Shown here: in pieces, positions 7,400 to 15,043 of the stretch | How positions within the stretch are numbered: position 1 is the stretch's first letter | Layout: each line of letters starts with the position of its first letter | Assembly: GCA_964585575.1 (NCBI GenBank) | Contig: CAZPEM010000068.1 | Location: 1 to 17,202, forward strand | Direction: 5' to 3' | DNA length: 17,202 nucleotides | Source: UBA4655 sp964585575 | Lineage (GTDB): Bacteria; Planctomycetota; Planctomycetia; Pirellulales; UBA1268 | The notes under the pieces: generated by a model | What the model was told of the DNA's origin: nothing | Seen by the model: only the letters and a program-made list of their open reading frames with translations | Databases searched by the model: none | Position numbers and translations under genes: made by a program

Positions 7400-7759
7400 T
7401 CACCTGCCGAGCTCGCGGAGATACTCGAGCGTGTAGATGCCCGTGTCGTGGCCGTCGGAAAACTCGATCGAGTAGGCGTACTGCCCGACGGGCTTCATAC
7501 CCGCGACGGCGAGCGGGGCGATCTCCTCCGGCGATAGCACCGGCAAGAGTTGCGGCTTCACGGGCTCCGCTCGCTTCTCGCGGCAGGTGGCGCAGGGGCA
7601 GGCGTCGCGGAGCTCCCGGGATGAATAGGTGCGGCGGAGTCCGTCGCTCCAGTCGATGGCGATGCGGTTGCCTTCGAGCCGCTCGATTTTGCTCGGGACG
7701 GGATGGGGCCGGCTCGGAATGGAATCGGAGGACGGCGGCGGCGGGGAGTCATGGGTCAT
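7400..7759 (-). CDS. DUF971 (GBBH-like N-terminal) domain protein
   Basis: The predicted protein has 119 residues. A disordered Ser/Pro-rich N-terminus (about 1-23) precedes a single DUF971 domain: RLEGNRIAIDWSDGLRRTYSSRELRDACPCATCREKR, then a GxYAYSIEFSDGHDTGIYTLEYLREL end. The three cysteines (C54, C56, C59) are in the position used by this family, whose relatives form the N-terminal domain of gamma-butyrobetaine hydroxylase; a metal or Fe-S link is suggested for the family but not shown here. Its ATG (7759-7757) overlaps the TGA of the acyl-CoA ligase gene (7758-7756), an ATGA junction that implies translational coupling. The biochemical role of stand-alone DUF971 proteins is not settled. 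Confidence 0.9.
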   Translation of the reverse strand: MTHDSPPPPSSDSIPSRPHPVPSKIERLEGNRIAIDWSDGLRRTYSSRELRDACPCATCREKRAEPVKPQLLPVLSPEEIAPLAVAGMKPVGQYAYSIEFSDGHDTGIYTLEYLRELGR

Positions 7760-9048
7760 GGGTCGGCCTTGTGGCGGGTGTCGATCACGCGGCGGCCCTT
7801 CCCCTCGAACCGGGGCAGGCTGCCGATCGGGACGGTGTGGACGGCGACTCGGAGCCCCAGACGGATGCGAAGCTCCTCCTCGACCCGTCGAGGATTCGCG
7901 AGCCTATCCTCGATCTCGAGCGAAAGCTCGTCGAGGCTCTCCCGCGAGGAAACGGTGAGCCGATACTCGACCACCTCCGGAAAGCTCCGCACGATGTCGT
8001 CGACGGCGCCCGGGAAGACGTTCACGCCGCGGACCGTGAGCATGTCGTCGGTGCGGCCGAGGATGCCCCCCTCGAGCCGCACCCACGGCGTCTCGCCATC
8101 GCGAGGCTCCGTCGGCCAGCTGGGTCGCACGAGGTCGCCGGTGCGGTAGCGGAGGACCGGGCAGCCGGATCGGCCGAGCGTCGTGAGCACGAGTTCCGCG
8201 AGCTCGCCGCCTTTCGCGGGACCACCCGTCGCGAGCGAGAGAAACTCGGGATGGAAGTGCGGCTCGATCACCTCGAGGGCCCGGCCGTCCGGGCTGCCGA
8301 CGCCCCAGGCGCCGACTTCGCTCGCGCCCGCGTGGTCGAGCACGGCGGCGCCGTAGGCCTCCGCGATCCGCGTCCGCGTGGAGGGGATCGAGCCGCCCGG
8401 CTCGCCGGCCACGATCACGAGCCGCACCGGCAGGGCCGCGAGGTCGATCTTCCGTTCTTCGGCGAGCTCGGCAAGATGGAGGCAGTAGCTCGGCGTCGAC
8501 ACGACGACCGTGGCCGCGAGCGACCGGAGCATCTCGAGCCTGGCGATCGACCGCACGCCGCCGGTCGGGATCGCCATCGCGCCGACCGACACCGCCGCGT
8601 CGAAGGCGGACCAGAACGCGATCGTGGGGCCGAAGGCCGATGCGATGAAGACGCGATCACCGCCTCCGACGTCGGCCCTCGCGAACACCGTCCGCCAGCA
8701 TTCGAGCCACCACTCCCAGTCGTCGGCCGTGTCGAACACCGGCAATGGCCGGCCGTGCGTGCCGCTCGTCTGGTGAAACCGCACGTAGCGGTCGGCGGGC
8801 CACGTCAGGTTCGCGGGCCGCCCGAGCCGTGCGGCGGCATCGACGAGTTCGTCCTTGAACGTGAACGGCAGTTCCGCGAGCCCATCGAGCGACTCGAGCC
8901 TGTGGGGCAGCCGCGAGAGCTTCGCCGCGTAGAAGGCGTTGACTGGGCGGCCATCCTGCGGGCGGCCACCATCGCCCGGAAGAATCGTGGCGAGCAGGTC
9001 GTTGAGCCGCGAGAGCTTGAATGCGTCGAGCTGGCGGCGGGCGTGCAT
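7756..9048 (-). CDS. PaaK-like phenylacetate-CoA ligase family protein
   Basis: The predicted protein has 430 residues, typical of PaaK-type adenylate-forming ligases, which activate a carboxylic acid with ATP and join it to CoA. Visible are the phosphate-binding loop FHQTSGTHGRPLPVFDT (SGTxGxP; the usual second Thr is His), an acidic adenine-side region around LDHAGASEVG, YRTGDLV, the hinge GRTDDMLTVRGVNVFP, and the C-terminal lysine loop LPRFEGKGRRVID. All active-site elements seem present. The ATG at 9048 is chosen because the protein begins there as the family does, though the Shine-Dalgarno is weak. It lies 59 bp behind the PEGA lipoprotein gene and overlaps the DUF971 gene. No phenylacetate catabolism genes are nearby, so the acid substrate is unknown; the product name should be read as a family name only. 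Confidence 0.88.
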   Translation of the reverse strand: MHARRQLDAFKLSRLNDLLATILPGDGGRPQDGRPVNAFYAAKLSRLPHRLESLDGLAELPFTFKDELVDAAARLGRPANLTWPADRYVRFHQTSGTHGRPLPVFDTADDWEWWLECWRTVFARADVGGGDRVFIASAFGPTIAFWSAFDAAVSVGAMAIPTGGVRSIARLEMLRSLAATVVVSTPSYCLHLAELAEERKIDLAALPVRLVIVAGEPGGSIPSTRTRIAEAYGAAVLDHAGASEVGAWGVGSPDGRALEVIEPHFHPEFLSLATGGPAKGGELAELVLTTLGRSGCPVLRYRTGDLVRPSWPTEPRDGETPWVRLEGGILGRTDDMLTVRGVNVFPGAVDDIVRSFPEVVEYRLTVSSRESLDELSLEIEDRLANPRRVEEELRIRLGLRVAVHTVPIGSLPRFEGKGRRVIDTRHKADP

Positions 9049-9057
9049 CGCCCCATT

Positions 9058-9091
9058 ATGCCCACGGCGGTGAGGATGCCCACGGCGGTGA
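9058..9091. repeat. 16-bp direct repeat upstream of the ligase gene
   Basis: atgcccacggcggtga occurs at 9058-9073 and again at 9076-9091, with two bases between the copies. On the minus strand it lies 10-43 nt before the ligase start codon, in the place of a leader or ribosome-binding region. Confidence 0.7.
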
Positions 9092-9107
9092 ACGGGCAAG
9101 GCGGCTC

Positions 9108-9734
9108 TCAGAATCCCCCGGGCTGGACGGGGCCGCCGGAGGGAGGCACGAACGTCGCAGGGGGCCCTCCCGGAGCCGGCAGCAGGAGCGGCTGGGCTGC
9201 GGGGCCCGGAGCCGGGGGTGGGGCCGGCGGTGGCAGCAGTTGCGCGGGAGGGATCGGTGCGGCAGGAACCGGCGCGACCGGCTGCGCGATCGGCTGGGCC
9301 GGAGGGGAGGGAATCGTCCTCGCCGTGGCCGCCCGCACCTGCTCGGCGCGGGCCACGACCGATTCCGGCACGGTGACGCCGGCCGGCATCATCGCGAGGT
9401 CGACCACCCGCTCGTCCCGGATCTCCCACGGCCAAAGGTTCTCCGTGACGAAGTCGATCGGAAAGAGCTGGTACCAGGGGAGCGGGAACGGCTGCCGCAC
9501 CGTGAGCGTCTCGTAGCCGTCCTTCACGAGCCGGATCTTGCGGGTACCGTAGTAGACGAAGTCGGTCGAGACTGGGGTCGTGCCGATCTGGTAGTCGTCG
9601 ACGTAGACGAGCGCGCCCGGCGGGTTGCTGCGGATCGTCATGCGTCGCTGGACGCAGCCGGATGCGGCCGCGAGCGAGGCGGCGGCGATCGCCATGATGG
9701 CGATCGGCGGACGGCGGAAGACGGCGCGGAACAT
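9108..9734 (-). CDS. PEGA-domain lipoprotein with Pro/Ala-rich tail
   Basis: The predicted protein has 208 residues. The N-terminus is a lipoprotein signal: basic residues, hydrophobic AIMAIAAASLAAA, and a lipobox ending ASGC with the lipidated cysteine at position 27. A PEGA-type beta domain follows (about 32-85: MTIRSNPPGALVYVDDYQIGTTP, later GTRKIRLVKDGYETL). Residues ~140-208 are almost entirely Pro, Ala, Gly and Gln, a low-complexity spacer such as may cross the peptidoglycan or periplasm. PEGA domains occur in surface-layer and envelope proteins; a structural or binding role is inferred. No good Shine-Dalgarno precedes the ATG at 9734. The gene opens a minus-strand cluster with the ligase and DUF971 genes and is divergent from the PP2C gene, 196 bp away. 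Confidence 0.88.
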   Translation of the reverse strand: MFRAVFRRPPIAIMAIAAASLAAASGCVQRRMTIRSNPPGALVYVDDYQIGTTPVSTDFVYYGTRKIRLVKDGYETLTVRQPFPLPWYQLFPIDFVTENLWPWEIRDERVVDLAMMPAGVTVPESVVARAEQVRAATARTIPSPPAQPIAQPVAPVPAAPIPPAQLLPPPAPPPAPGPAAQPLLLPAPGGPPATFVPPSGGPVQPGGF

Positions 9735-9930
9735 GGCCGGACGGTAGGCTTTCCCGCGAACCGATGCCAGATCGGCCGGAAACCCGCGTTTTCACGCAGT
9801 TCGCCCGAGTCGCCGCCGTTCTGCCATCGCGGTAGACTCGCAGATTTCGTATTGCTCCAGGCTCGCGACGGCGGTCCGCGGCTCGCCGGAAACCTTCAGC
9901 CGCCAACCCGCAGGATCGGTCGGCACCATC
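9735..9930. other. Divergent intergenic region
   Basis: 196 bp separate the PEGA lipoprotein and PP2C genes and should hold both promoters. A TAGACT -10-like hexamer at 9833-9838 faces the PP2C gene but lacks a convincing -35 element. Nothing else is recognisable. Confidence 0.4.
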
Positions 9931-11226
9931 GTGGGAAAAGGGAACAGCCTCGTTCACTCCGAGCGGACCGACGTCGGTCGGAAGCGGTCGAGCAACCAGG
10001 ACTCGCTCGCCTCCCTCCCGCCGTCGAGCCCCGCCCAGTATCGCCAGCGAGGCTGGCTGTTCCTCGTCGCCGACGGGATGGGGGCGCACGCCGCCGGCGA
10101 GCGGGCGAGCGGCATCGCCGCAGAACGCGTGCCCCTGCTCTACTCGAAGGCCGCCGGACGCTCGCCGCCGCTGGCGCTCCGCCGCAGCCTCGAACTCGCG
10201 AACCAGGAGATCCACGCAAGCGGCGAGAGCACGCCCGCCTACCGCGGGATGGGAACGACCTGCACGGCCCTCGTCATCCTTCCGCGGGGCGTGCTCGTCG
10301 CCCATGTCGGCGACAGCCGCGCCTACCGCATCCGGGGAACCACGATCGAACAGCTCAGCCGCGACCATTCGCTCGTCTGGGAGATGGAGGCGGCGATGCC
10401 GGCTGGGCAGTCCGCGGCGGCAGGCTGGCCACCGAAGAACATCATCACCCGATCGATGGGACCGCACTCCGGCGTCGCCGTCGATCTCGAGGGGCCATTT
10501 CCGGTGGAGGAGGGGGACGTCTACCTGCTCGCCAGCGACGGCCTCACCGGCCAGGTGGCCGACGAGGAGATCGGCCTGTTCGCCTCGCAGCTCGATCCCA
10601 GGGAGGCCGCCGAGGCGCTCGTGGGGCTCACGCTCGTGCGGGGGGCGCCGGACAACGTGACGCTGATCGTCGCGAAGACGGGGGCCCAGGAGGTGACCGA
10701 GACACACGCCGACGACGAGCCCTGGCCCATGACCGAGCCGGATGCGCCGGCCGGTCCCCCCGCATCGGTCCCCTGGAAGCCGCTCGTCGTAGCGGCGGTA
10801 TCGCTCTTTGCCGCGCTGTCGGCATGGGGTCAGGCGCAGCCCGTGGAGTGGCCTCCAACGAATCCCGTGAAGGCCGCGGTGCTCGCCGCCGCCGCGATGT
10901 TTCTCGGTGCTGCCGTGGTGTCACTCCTCTGGGCGATCCTGCAGGGGCTGTCGACGGGGGAGTCGTCGCCGGAACCCCTCCCACCGGGAGGGCGCCTCGG
11001 CAAGGGGCCGTATCGCAGCTACTCCTGCGCTGCCGGCGCGGAGATCATCGAGGGGATCGTCTCGAGCATCGAGTCCGTGGCGGACTCGCTTCCGCCAACG
11101 CGAAGGCACGAGGCCGCCGAGCGGCTTGCCGCCGCCCGACGGCAGGCCGCCGCGGGTGAGACGCGAGAGGCTCTCCGCTCCGTGAAGCGGGCGCTCGAAC
11201 TCCACGTCCAGGCAGGGCGATCATGA
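9931..11226 (+). CDS. Membrane-anchored PP2C-family protein phosphatase
   Basis: The predicted protein has 431 residues and a GTG start. Residues 1-250 form a complete PP2C (PPM) Ser/Thr phosphatase domain: RSSNQDS (D24), ADGMG (D48, G49), MGTTC, HVGDSRAYR (D128), LSRDHS, ITRSMGP, ASDGLTG (D203) and DNVTLIV (D241, N242). All metal-binding aspartates are there, so it should be a manganese- or magnesium-dependent phosphatase acting in the cytoplasm. After a linker come two hydrophobic segments (about 285-302 and 315-337) that form a hairpin anchor, then a ~90-residue helical tail rich in Ala, Glu and Arg. The tail is not part of the standard family and resembles a short helical-repeat interaction domain. 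The stop codon overlaps the start of the LptF/G-type gene (ATGA at 11223-11226), implying coupled translation. No partner kinase is encoded in the window. Confidence 0.92.
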   Translation: MGKGNSLVHSERTDVGRKRSSNQDSLASLPPSSPAQYRQRGWLFLVADGMGAHAAGERASGIAAERVPLLYSKAAGRSPPLALRRSLELANQEIHASGESTPAYRGMGTTCTALVILPRGVLVAHVGDSRAYRIRGTTIEQLSRDHSLVWEMEAAMPAGQSAAAGWPPKNIITRSMGPHSGVAVDLEGPFPVEEGDVYLLASDGLTGQVADEEIGLFASQLDPREAAEALVGLTLVRGAPDNVTLIVAKTGAQEVTETHADDEPWPMTEPDAPAGPPASVPWKPLVVAAVSLFAALSAWGQAQPVEWPPTNPVKAAVLAAAAMFLGAAVVSLLWAILQGLSTGESSPEPLPPGGRLGKGPYRSYSCAAGAEIIEGIVSSIESVADSLPPTRRHEAAERLAAARRQAAAGETREALRSVKRALELHVQAGRS

Positions 11227-12407
11227 AGATCATCTCCCGCTACGTGCTCGGCGAAGTCCTGCAGGTGTTCCTCGTGTCGCTCACGGCGATCACGATGTTC
11301 ATGCTCGTGGTGGGCCTCGTGAAGGAGGCGCAGCAGCAGGGTCTCGGGATGATCCAGATCGCGATGCTCGTGCCGTATGTCTTGCCTGAGGCGATGCGGT
11401 TCGCCGTCCCCCTCACGATGCTCTTCGCGGTCTCGAGCGTCTTCGGAAGGCTCTCGGCGTCCAACGAGATCACCGCCCTCAAGGCCGCCGGGATCACGCC
11501 GATGGCGGCGATCTGGCCGGCGGTGTGGCTGGCCGTGGTCGTGAGCCTCGTTTCGGTCTGGCTCAACGACATCGCGGTCTCATGGGGCCGCGACGGAATC
11601 CGGCGGGTGATCGTCGGCAGCGTGGAGGAGATCATCTACGGTCGGCTCAAGCAGACCCGCTCGTACACGACGAGGCAGCTCTCGATCAACGTGAAGGCCG
11701 TCGATGGGAAGAAGCTCATCCGTCCGACGCTCTCCGTGCAGTCCGGCGGCTCGACGCCGCCGGTGACGGTGTCGGCCGCCGAGGCGGAGATGCGGGCGGA
11801 CCCGAAAGGCGAGACGCTCACGATCGTGTTCCGGAACAGCAAGGTGCGGCTGGGCGACGTCTCGGCCGACGTGCCCGACGAGTGGGAGCAGGTCGTGCCG
11901 ATCGAGGCGGTGAGCAAGAAGGAGACGGTCGCGAGGAGCCCCTCCGAGATCGCGATGGCCAACTTCGCGACCGAACGCGACCACCAGATCGCGATGATCA
12001 ACCAGATCGAGCAGTCGGCCGCCGCGAAGATGGCCATGGGCATCCTGAGCGGCCGCGTGGAGCAGACCACTCCCGCCGCGGTGGCCTGGGAGCGCGAGGC
12101 GGTGGAGTGGGAGAAGATGCGGCTCCGGAGGATCGTCATGGAGCCGTGGCGGCGTTGGGCCAGCGGTTTCGCCTGTCTCTGCTTCGTGCTCGTCGGGGCG
12201 CCGATGGCGATCCGGATGCGGAACGCCGACTTCCTGACGAGCTTTTTCCTCTGCTTCCTGCCGATCCTGCTGATCTACTACCCCATCTTCATGTTCGGCC
12301 TCTCCCGGGTGAAGTCGGGCGCGATGCCTCCGCCGGCGGTCTGGCTCGGCAACGTGCTCATCGCGGTCTGGGGTGTCTGGCTGCTCCGCCGCGTGATTCG
12401 GAACTGA
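11223..12407 (+). CDS. LptF/LptG (YjgP/YjgQ) family permease
   Basis: The predicted protein has 394 residues. Three N-terminal membrane helices (about 10-32, 50-78, 93-117) include the conserved loop FGRLSASNEITALKAAGIT. A periplasmic beta domain (about 120-250) follows, then a long charged helical stretch (about 250-310), then three C-terminal helices (about 312-332, 338-360, 372-390). This is the LptF/LptG architecture. In proteobacteria two such proteins pair with LptB to extract lipopolysaccharide from the inner membrane and pass it to LptC and LptA. Only one subunit is encoded here, so a partner elsewhere or a homodimer must be assumed. The helical stretch before helix 4 is longer than I expect from E. 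coli LptF. The start overlaps the PP2C stop, with a purine-rich AGGCAGGG just upstream. Confidence 0.87.
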   Translation: MKIISRYVLGEVLQVFLVSLTAITMFMLVVGLVKEAQQQGLGMIQIAMLVPYVLPEAMRFAVPLTMLFAVSSVFGRLSASNEITALKAAGITPMAAIWPAVWLAVVVSLVSVWLNDIAVSWGRDGIRRVIVGSVEEIIYGRLKQTRSYTTRQLSINVKAVDGKKLIRPTLSVQSGGSTPPVTVSAAEAEMRADPKGETLTIVFRNSKVRLGDVSADVPDEWEQVVPIEAVSKKETVARSPSEIAMANFATERDHQIAMINQIEQSAAAKMAMGILSGRVEQTTPAAVAWEREAVEWEKMRLRRIVMEPWRRWASGFACLCFVLVGAPMAIRMRNADFLTSFFLCFLPILLIYYPIFMFGLSRVKSGAMPPPAVWLGNVLIAVWGVWLLRRVIRN

Positions 12408-12441
12408 TCCTGCAAGGGCGGCCGGGCAGGTCGGCTGTGGC

Positions 12442-12469
12442 TTGCGGAAGGCCGTGAATTTGGCAGAAT
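12442..12469 (+). promoter_or_regulatory. Candidate sigma70-like promoter for the isomerase gene
   Basis: TTGCGG (12442-12447) and CAGAAT (12464-12469) are spaced by 16 bp and lie 47 bp before the start codon. Both hexamers deviate from consensus. The -10 resembles the TAGAAT found before transketolase. Confidence 0.4.
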
Positions 12470-12504
12470 CTCGAGTCGTCCCGGGTTCCCTGCCCACGAT
12501 TCAC

Positions 12505-12510
12505 GAGGAG
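12505..12510 (+). promoter_or_regulatory. Ribosome binding site of the isomerase gene
   Basis: GAGGAG ends 6 nt before the ATG at 12517. It fixes the start there and excludes the in-frame extension to 12442, which would overlap the promoter. Confidence 0.65.
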
Positions 12511-12516
12511 TTTTCC

Positions 12517-13518
12517 ATGCCGCGTCCCGTCACGCTCTTCACCGGCCAGTGGGCCGACCTCCCCATCGAGGATCTTGCCAGGAAAGCGAGAGAGTTTGGC
12601 TACGGCGGCCTCGAACTCGCCTGCTGGGGCGACCACTTCGACGTGACGCGTGCCATCAAGGAGAGCGGCTACTGCGCCGCGAAGCGGGATACACTCGAGC
12701 GGCACGACCTCTCCGTCTTCGCCATCTCGAACCATCTGGTCGGCCAGGCCGTCTGCGACGTGATCGACGAGCGTCACAAGTCGATCCTGCCGCCGCACGT
12801 CTGGGGCGACGGTGATCCCGCCGGCGTCAACAAGCGGGCCGCCGAGGAGATGAAGAACACCGCGAGAGCCGCGCAGAAGCTCGGCGTGTCGGTGGTGAAC
12901 GGGTTCACCGGCTCCTCCATCTGGCACCTGCTCTATTCGTTCCCGCCGGTGCCGGAATCGATGCTCGAGCGGGGCTTCGCCCAGTTCGCCGAGCGTTGGA
13001 ATCCGATTCTCGACGTGTTCGACGAGTGCGGCGTACGGTTCGCCCTCGAGGTGCATCCCACCGAGATCGCCTTCGACATCTACACGGCCGAGCGGGCGCT
13101 CGCCGCGATCGGCCGGCGGGAGGCGTTCGGCTTCAACTTCGACCCGAGCCACCTCCACTGGCAGGGCGTCGATTCGGTCGAGTTCATCCGCACCTTCCGC
13201 GACCGCATCTACCACGTCCACATCAAGGACGCAGTCACGCTTCTGAACGGGCGGTCTGGCATCCTCGGCAGCCATCTCAACTTTGGCGATCCGCGACGCG
13301 GGTGGGACTTCCGATCGCCGGGCCGCGGCGGCGTGGACTTCGAGGAGATCATCCGCGCGCTCAACGAGATCGGCTACGAAGGGCCCCTCTCGGTGGAGTG
13401 GGAAGACTGCGGCATGGATCGCGAGCACGGCGCCGCCGAGGCCTGCGAGTTCGTGCAGAACCTCGACTTCCGTCCGAGCGGCCGGCAGTTTGATTCGGCG
13501 TTCGCCGAGGCGGAGTAA
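12517..13518 (+). CDS. Sugar phosphate isomerase/epimerase family TIM-barrel protein
   Basis: The predicted protein has 333 residues with the xylose-isomerase-like TIM-barrel fold (AP_endonuc_2 type). The barrel start is YGGLELACWGDHFD, and the expected metal-site residues follow in order: E178 in LEVHPTE, D209 with H212 and H214 in FDPSHLHW, H233/H235 with K237-D238 in HVHIKDA, and E294 in SVEWED. It should bind one divalent metal and act on a ketose, inosose or similar polyol. Such proteins are very numerous in planctomycetes and their substrates can rarely be read from sequence. It is followed after 12 bp by the HExxH gene, suggesting shared transcription. No signal peptide is seen, so it is cytoplasmic. 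Confidence 0.9.
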   Translation: MPRPVTLFTGQWADLPIEDLARKAREFGYGGLELACWGDHFDVTRAIKESGYCAAKRDTLERHDLSVFAISNHLVGQAVCDVIDERHKSILPPHVWGDGDPAGVNKRAAEEMKNTARAAQKLGVSVVNGFTGSSIWHLLYSFPPVPESMLERGFAQFAERWNPILDVFDECGVRFALEVHPTEIAFDIYTAERALAAIGRREAFGFNFDPSHLHWQGVDSVEFIRTFRDRIYHVHIKDAVTLLNGRSGILGSHLNFGDPRRGWDFRSPGRGGVDFEEIIRALNEIGYEGPLSVEWEDCGMDREHGAAEACEFVQNLDFRPSGRQFDSAFAEAE

Positions 13519-13530
13519 CCGCCTTTCATC

Positions 13531-14979
13531 ATGCGATGGTCGCAACGGACGGTGCTTTTTCGAGCGTGCCTGTCATGGATGCTCGCAGCGGGCATCGTCG
13601 CGGCGGCCGAGCCGCTCGAGAAGATCGCCGAACGGGCGAGCCAGGGCGGACATGCGAAGCTCGCCGAGTTGATCGCGACGTGGGACATCCACGAGTTCGT
13701 GGATCGCCTGCCGGTGTTGCGGGTCGAGCCGTCGGACGGGAAAGGCTCCTGGTCGGCGGCTCCGGAATGGGTCGAGGGAGCGGAGGCGGCCGCGATCTGG
13801 CGATCGTTCGTCGAAGCCCGCAAGGCACGTGCCGCGAACTGGCTGGATCGGGCGGTCGAGGTCGCCGGTGGCGGCCGCGACGGGTCCGTCACGATGCTGT
13901 TTCGCGCGCTTCGTGAAGATCCGGACTGCCCGCAGGCCCGCGCCGCGATTGGATGGGTCCGCCGCGACGGCCGGTGGGTCTGGCCCGAGGCCGCCAGGCG
14001 AATCGACCGCGGCGAGGTCTTCTCGCCCGAGTTCGGCTGGCTCCCGAAGTCGCGACTGCCGCGGTACGTCGCCGGCGAACGCTACGCCGACGGCCGGTGG
14101 ATCGATGCGACGGAGGCGGCGAAGCCGCGGCCGATTGACCGCGGGTGGAAGGTGGCAAGCGATCATTGGGAGGTCACCTCGACCGCGGCCGTGGAACGCG
14201 CGGCAGCGCTCGCTGCCGCCCTCGAAGAGAGCCGCATCGCGTGGCTGCAGGCGTTCGGAGGTTTCGCGATCGAGCCGCGGCAGGTCGCGGACCGAATCGC
14301 GGGCCGATCGCGGGCCGAGCCGCGGAAGCCGCTGGCGGCGTCGCTCGTCCGCGACCGCGCCGAGTATGCGAAGCTGCTCACGCCGCTCGAGCCGGCCGCG
14401 GGCCGCACGCTCGGGCTCTACTGGAATCCGACCCGGACGGCATGGTTCTTCGACACGGATGACGAGGGCCGCGCCGTCGGGCCTGCGACATCGACGGTGC
14501 TCCACGAGTCGACGCACCAGCTCTTTGCGGAGAGCCGCGAGACGATTCCGGCCCCCGGCGAGCGGTGTGGATTCTGGGCGATCGAGGCGGTCGCCTGCTT
14601 CATGGAAAGCCTCGAACCCGCCGCTTTCGGCTGGACGCTCGGAGGGCCGGAGGCGGGCCGCGGGGCGATCGCGCGGGAGCGGCTCGTCGAGGATGGCTTC
14701 CACGTGCCGCTCCGGGAGCTCGTCGCCATGGGCCGCCGTCGCTTCCAGGCCGACGATCGGCTCCCGATGATCTACAGCGAGATCTCTGGGCTGGCCGACT
14801 TCTTCCTCTGCGGGGAAAGGGGCCGCCACCGGACGGCCTTCGTCGAGTATCTCCGTCGCATCTATGCCGGCACGGACGAGCCCGACACGCTCGCCTCGCT
14901 CTGCGGCCGGAGTTTCGAAGATCTCGACGACGACTACCGCCGCTTCATGGCGTCACGCACCCCGCCGGCGTCGCGTTGA
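13531..14979 (+). CDS. Secreted HExxH zinc-protease-like protein (DUF1570-like)
   Basis: The predicted protein has 482 residues. It begins with a signal peptide (hydrophobic 8-24, likely cleavage after AAA at 26). The C-terminal half carries VLHESTHQLF with H325-E326-x-x-H329, the zinc-protease motif, and a WAIEAVACFME segment with E352, 23 residues further on, a suitable third ligand. This is the layout of DUF1570-like, gluzincin-type proteins common in planctomycetes. The N-terminal half contains a repeat-like GWVRRDGRWVWP / ERYADGRWIDA pair (about residues 142-200), a short motif seen in related secreted proteins. It could cleave peptides in the periplasm or outside the cell, but activity is not established. 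The ATG at 13531 lies 12 bp after the isomerase stop with only a weak GGAG upstream, so its translation may depend on that of the preceding gene. Confidence 0.75.
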   Translation: MRWSQRTVLFRACLSWMLAAGIVAAAEPLEKIAERASQGGHAKLAELIATWDIHEFVDRLPVLRVEPSDGKGSWSAAPEWVEGAEAAAIWRSFVEARKARAANWLDRAVEVAGGGRDGSVTMLFRALREDPDCPQARAAIGWVRRDGRWVWPEAARRIDRGEVFSPEFGWLPKSRLPRYVAGERYADGRWIDATEAAKPRPIDRGWKVASDHWEVTSTAAVERAAALAAALEESRIAWLQAFGGFAIEPRQVADRIAGRSRAEPRKPLAASLVRDRAEYAKLLTPLEPAAGRTLGLYWNPTRTAWFFDTDDEGRAVGPATSTVLHESTHQLFAESRETIPAPGERCGFWAIEAVACFMESLEPAAFGWTLGGPEAGRGAIARERLVEDGFHVPLRELVAMGRRRFQADDRLPMIYSEISGLADFFLCGERGRHRTAFVEYLRRIYAGTDEPDTLASLCGRSFEDLDDDYRRFMASRTPPASR

Positions 14980-15005
14980 CGCCGTTTCCGGCCCGGCCCT
15001 AGAAT
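14976..15005 (+). promoter_or_regulatory. Candidate sigma70-like promoter for transketolase
   Basis: TTGACG (14976-14981) and TAGAAT (15000-15005) are separated by 18 bp. The -35 hexamer overlaps the TGA stop (14977-14979) of the upstream gene. The expected start point is near 15012, giving a leader of about 30 nt. This is the best promoter match seen in the window. Confidence 0.6.
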
Positions 15006-15043
15006 CCGCCCCGTCAAACCGCATTTTTCGGAGATATTTCCGC

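Noticed and set aside
9049..10707. Very long minus-strand open frame continuous with the PaaK-like ligase
   Set aside because: The part above 9048 is antisense to the PP2C gene and out of frame with the PEGA gene; its composition is low-complexity Arg/Pro/Ala without any family resemblance.
12442..12516. N-terminal extension of the isomerase gene
   Set aside because: It would start inside the candidate promoter, and a strong GAGGAG site precedes the ATG at 12517.
14864..15043. N-terminal extension of transketolase
   Set aside because: It overlaps the end of the HExxH gene and the promoter, and the extra Arg/Ser/Pro sequence is not family-like.
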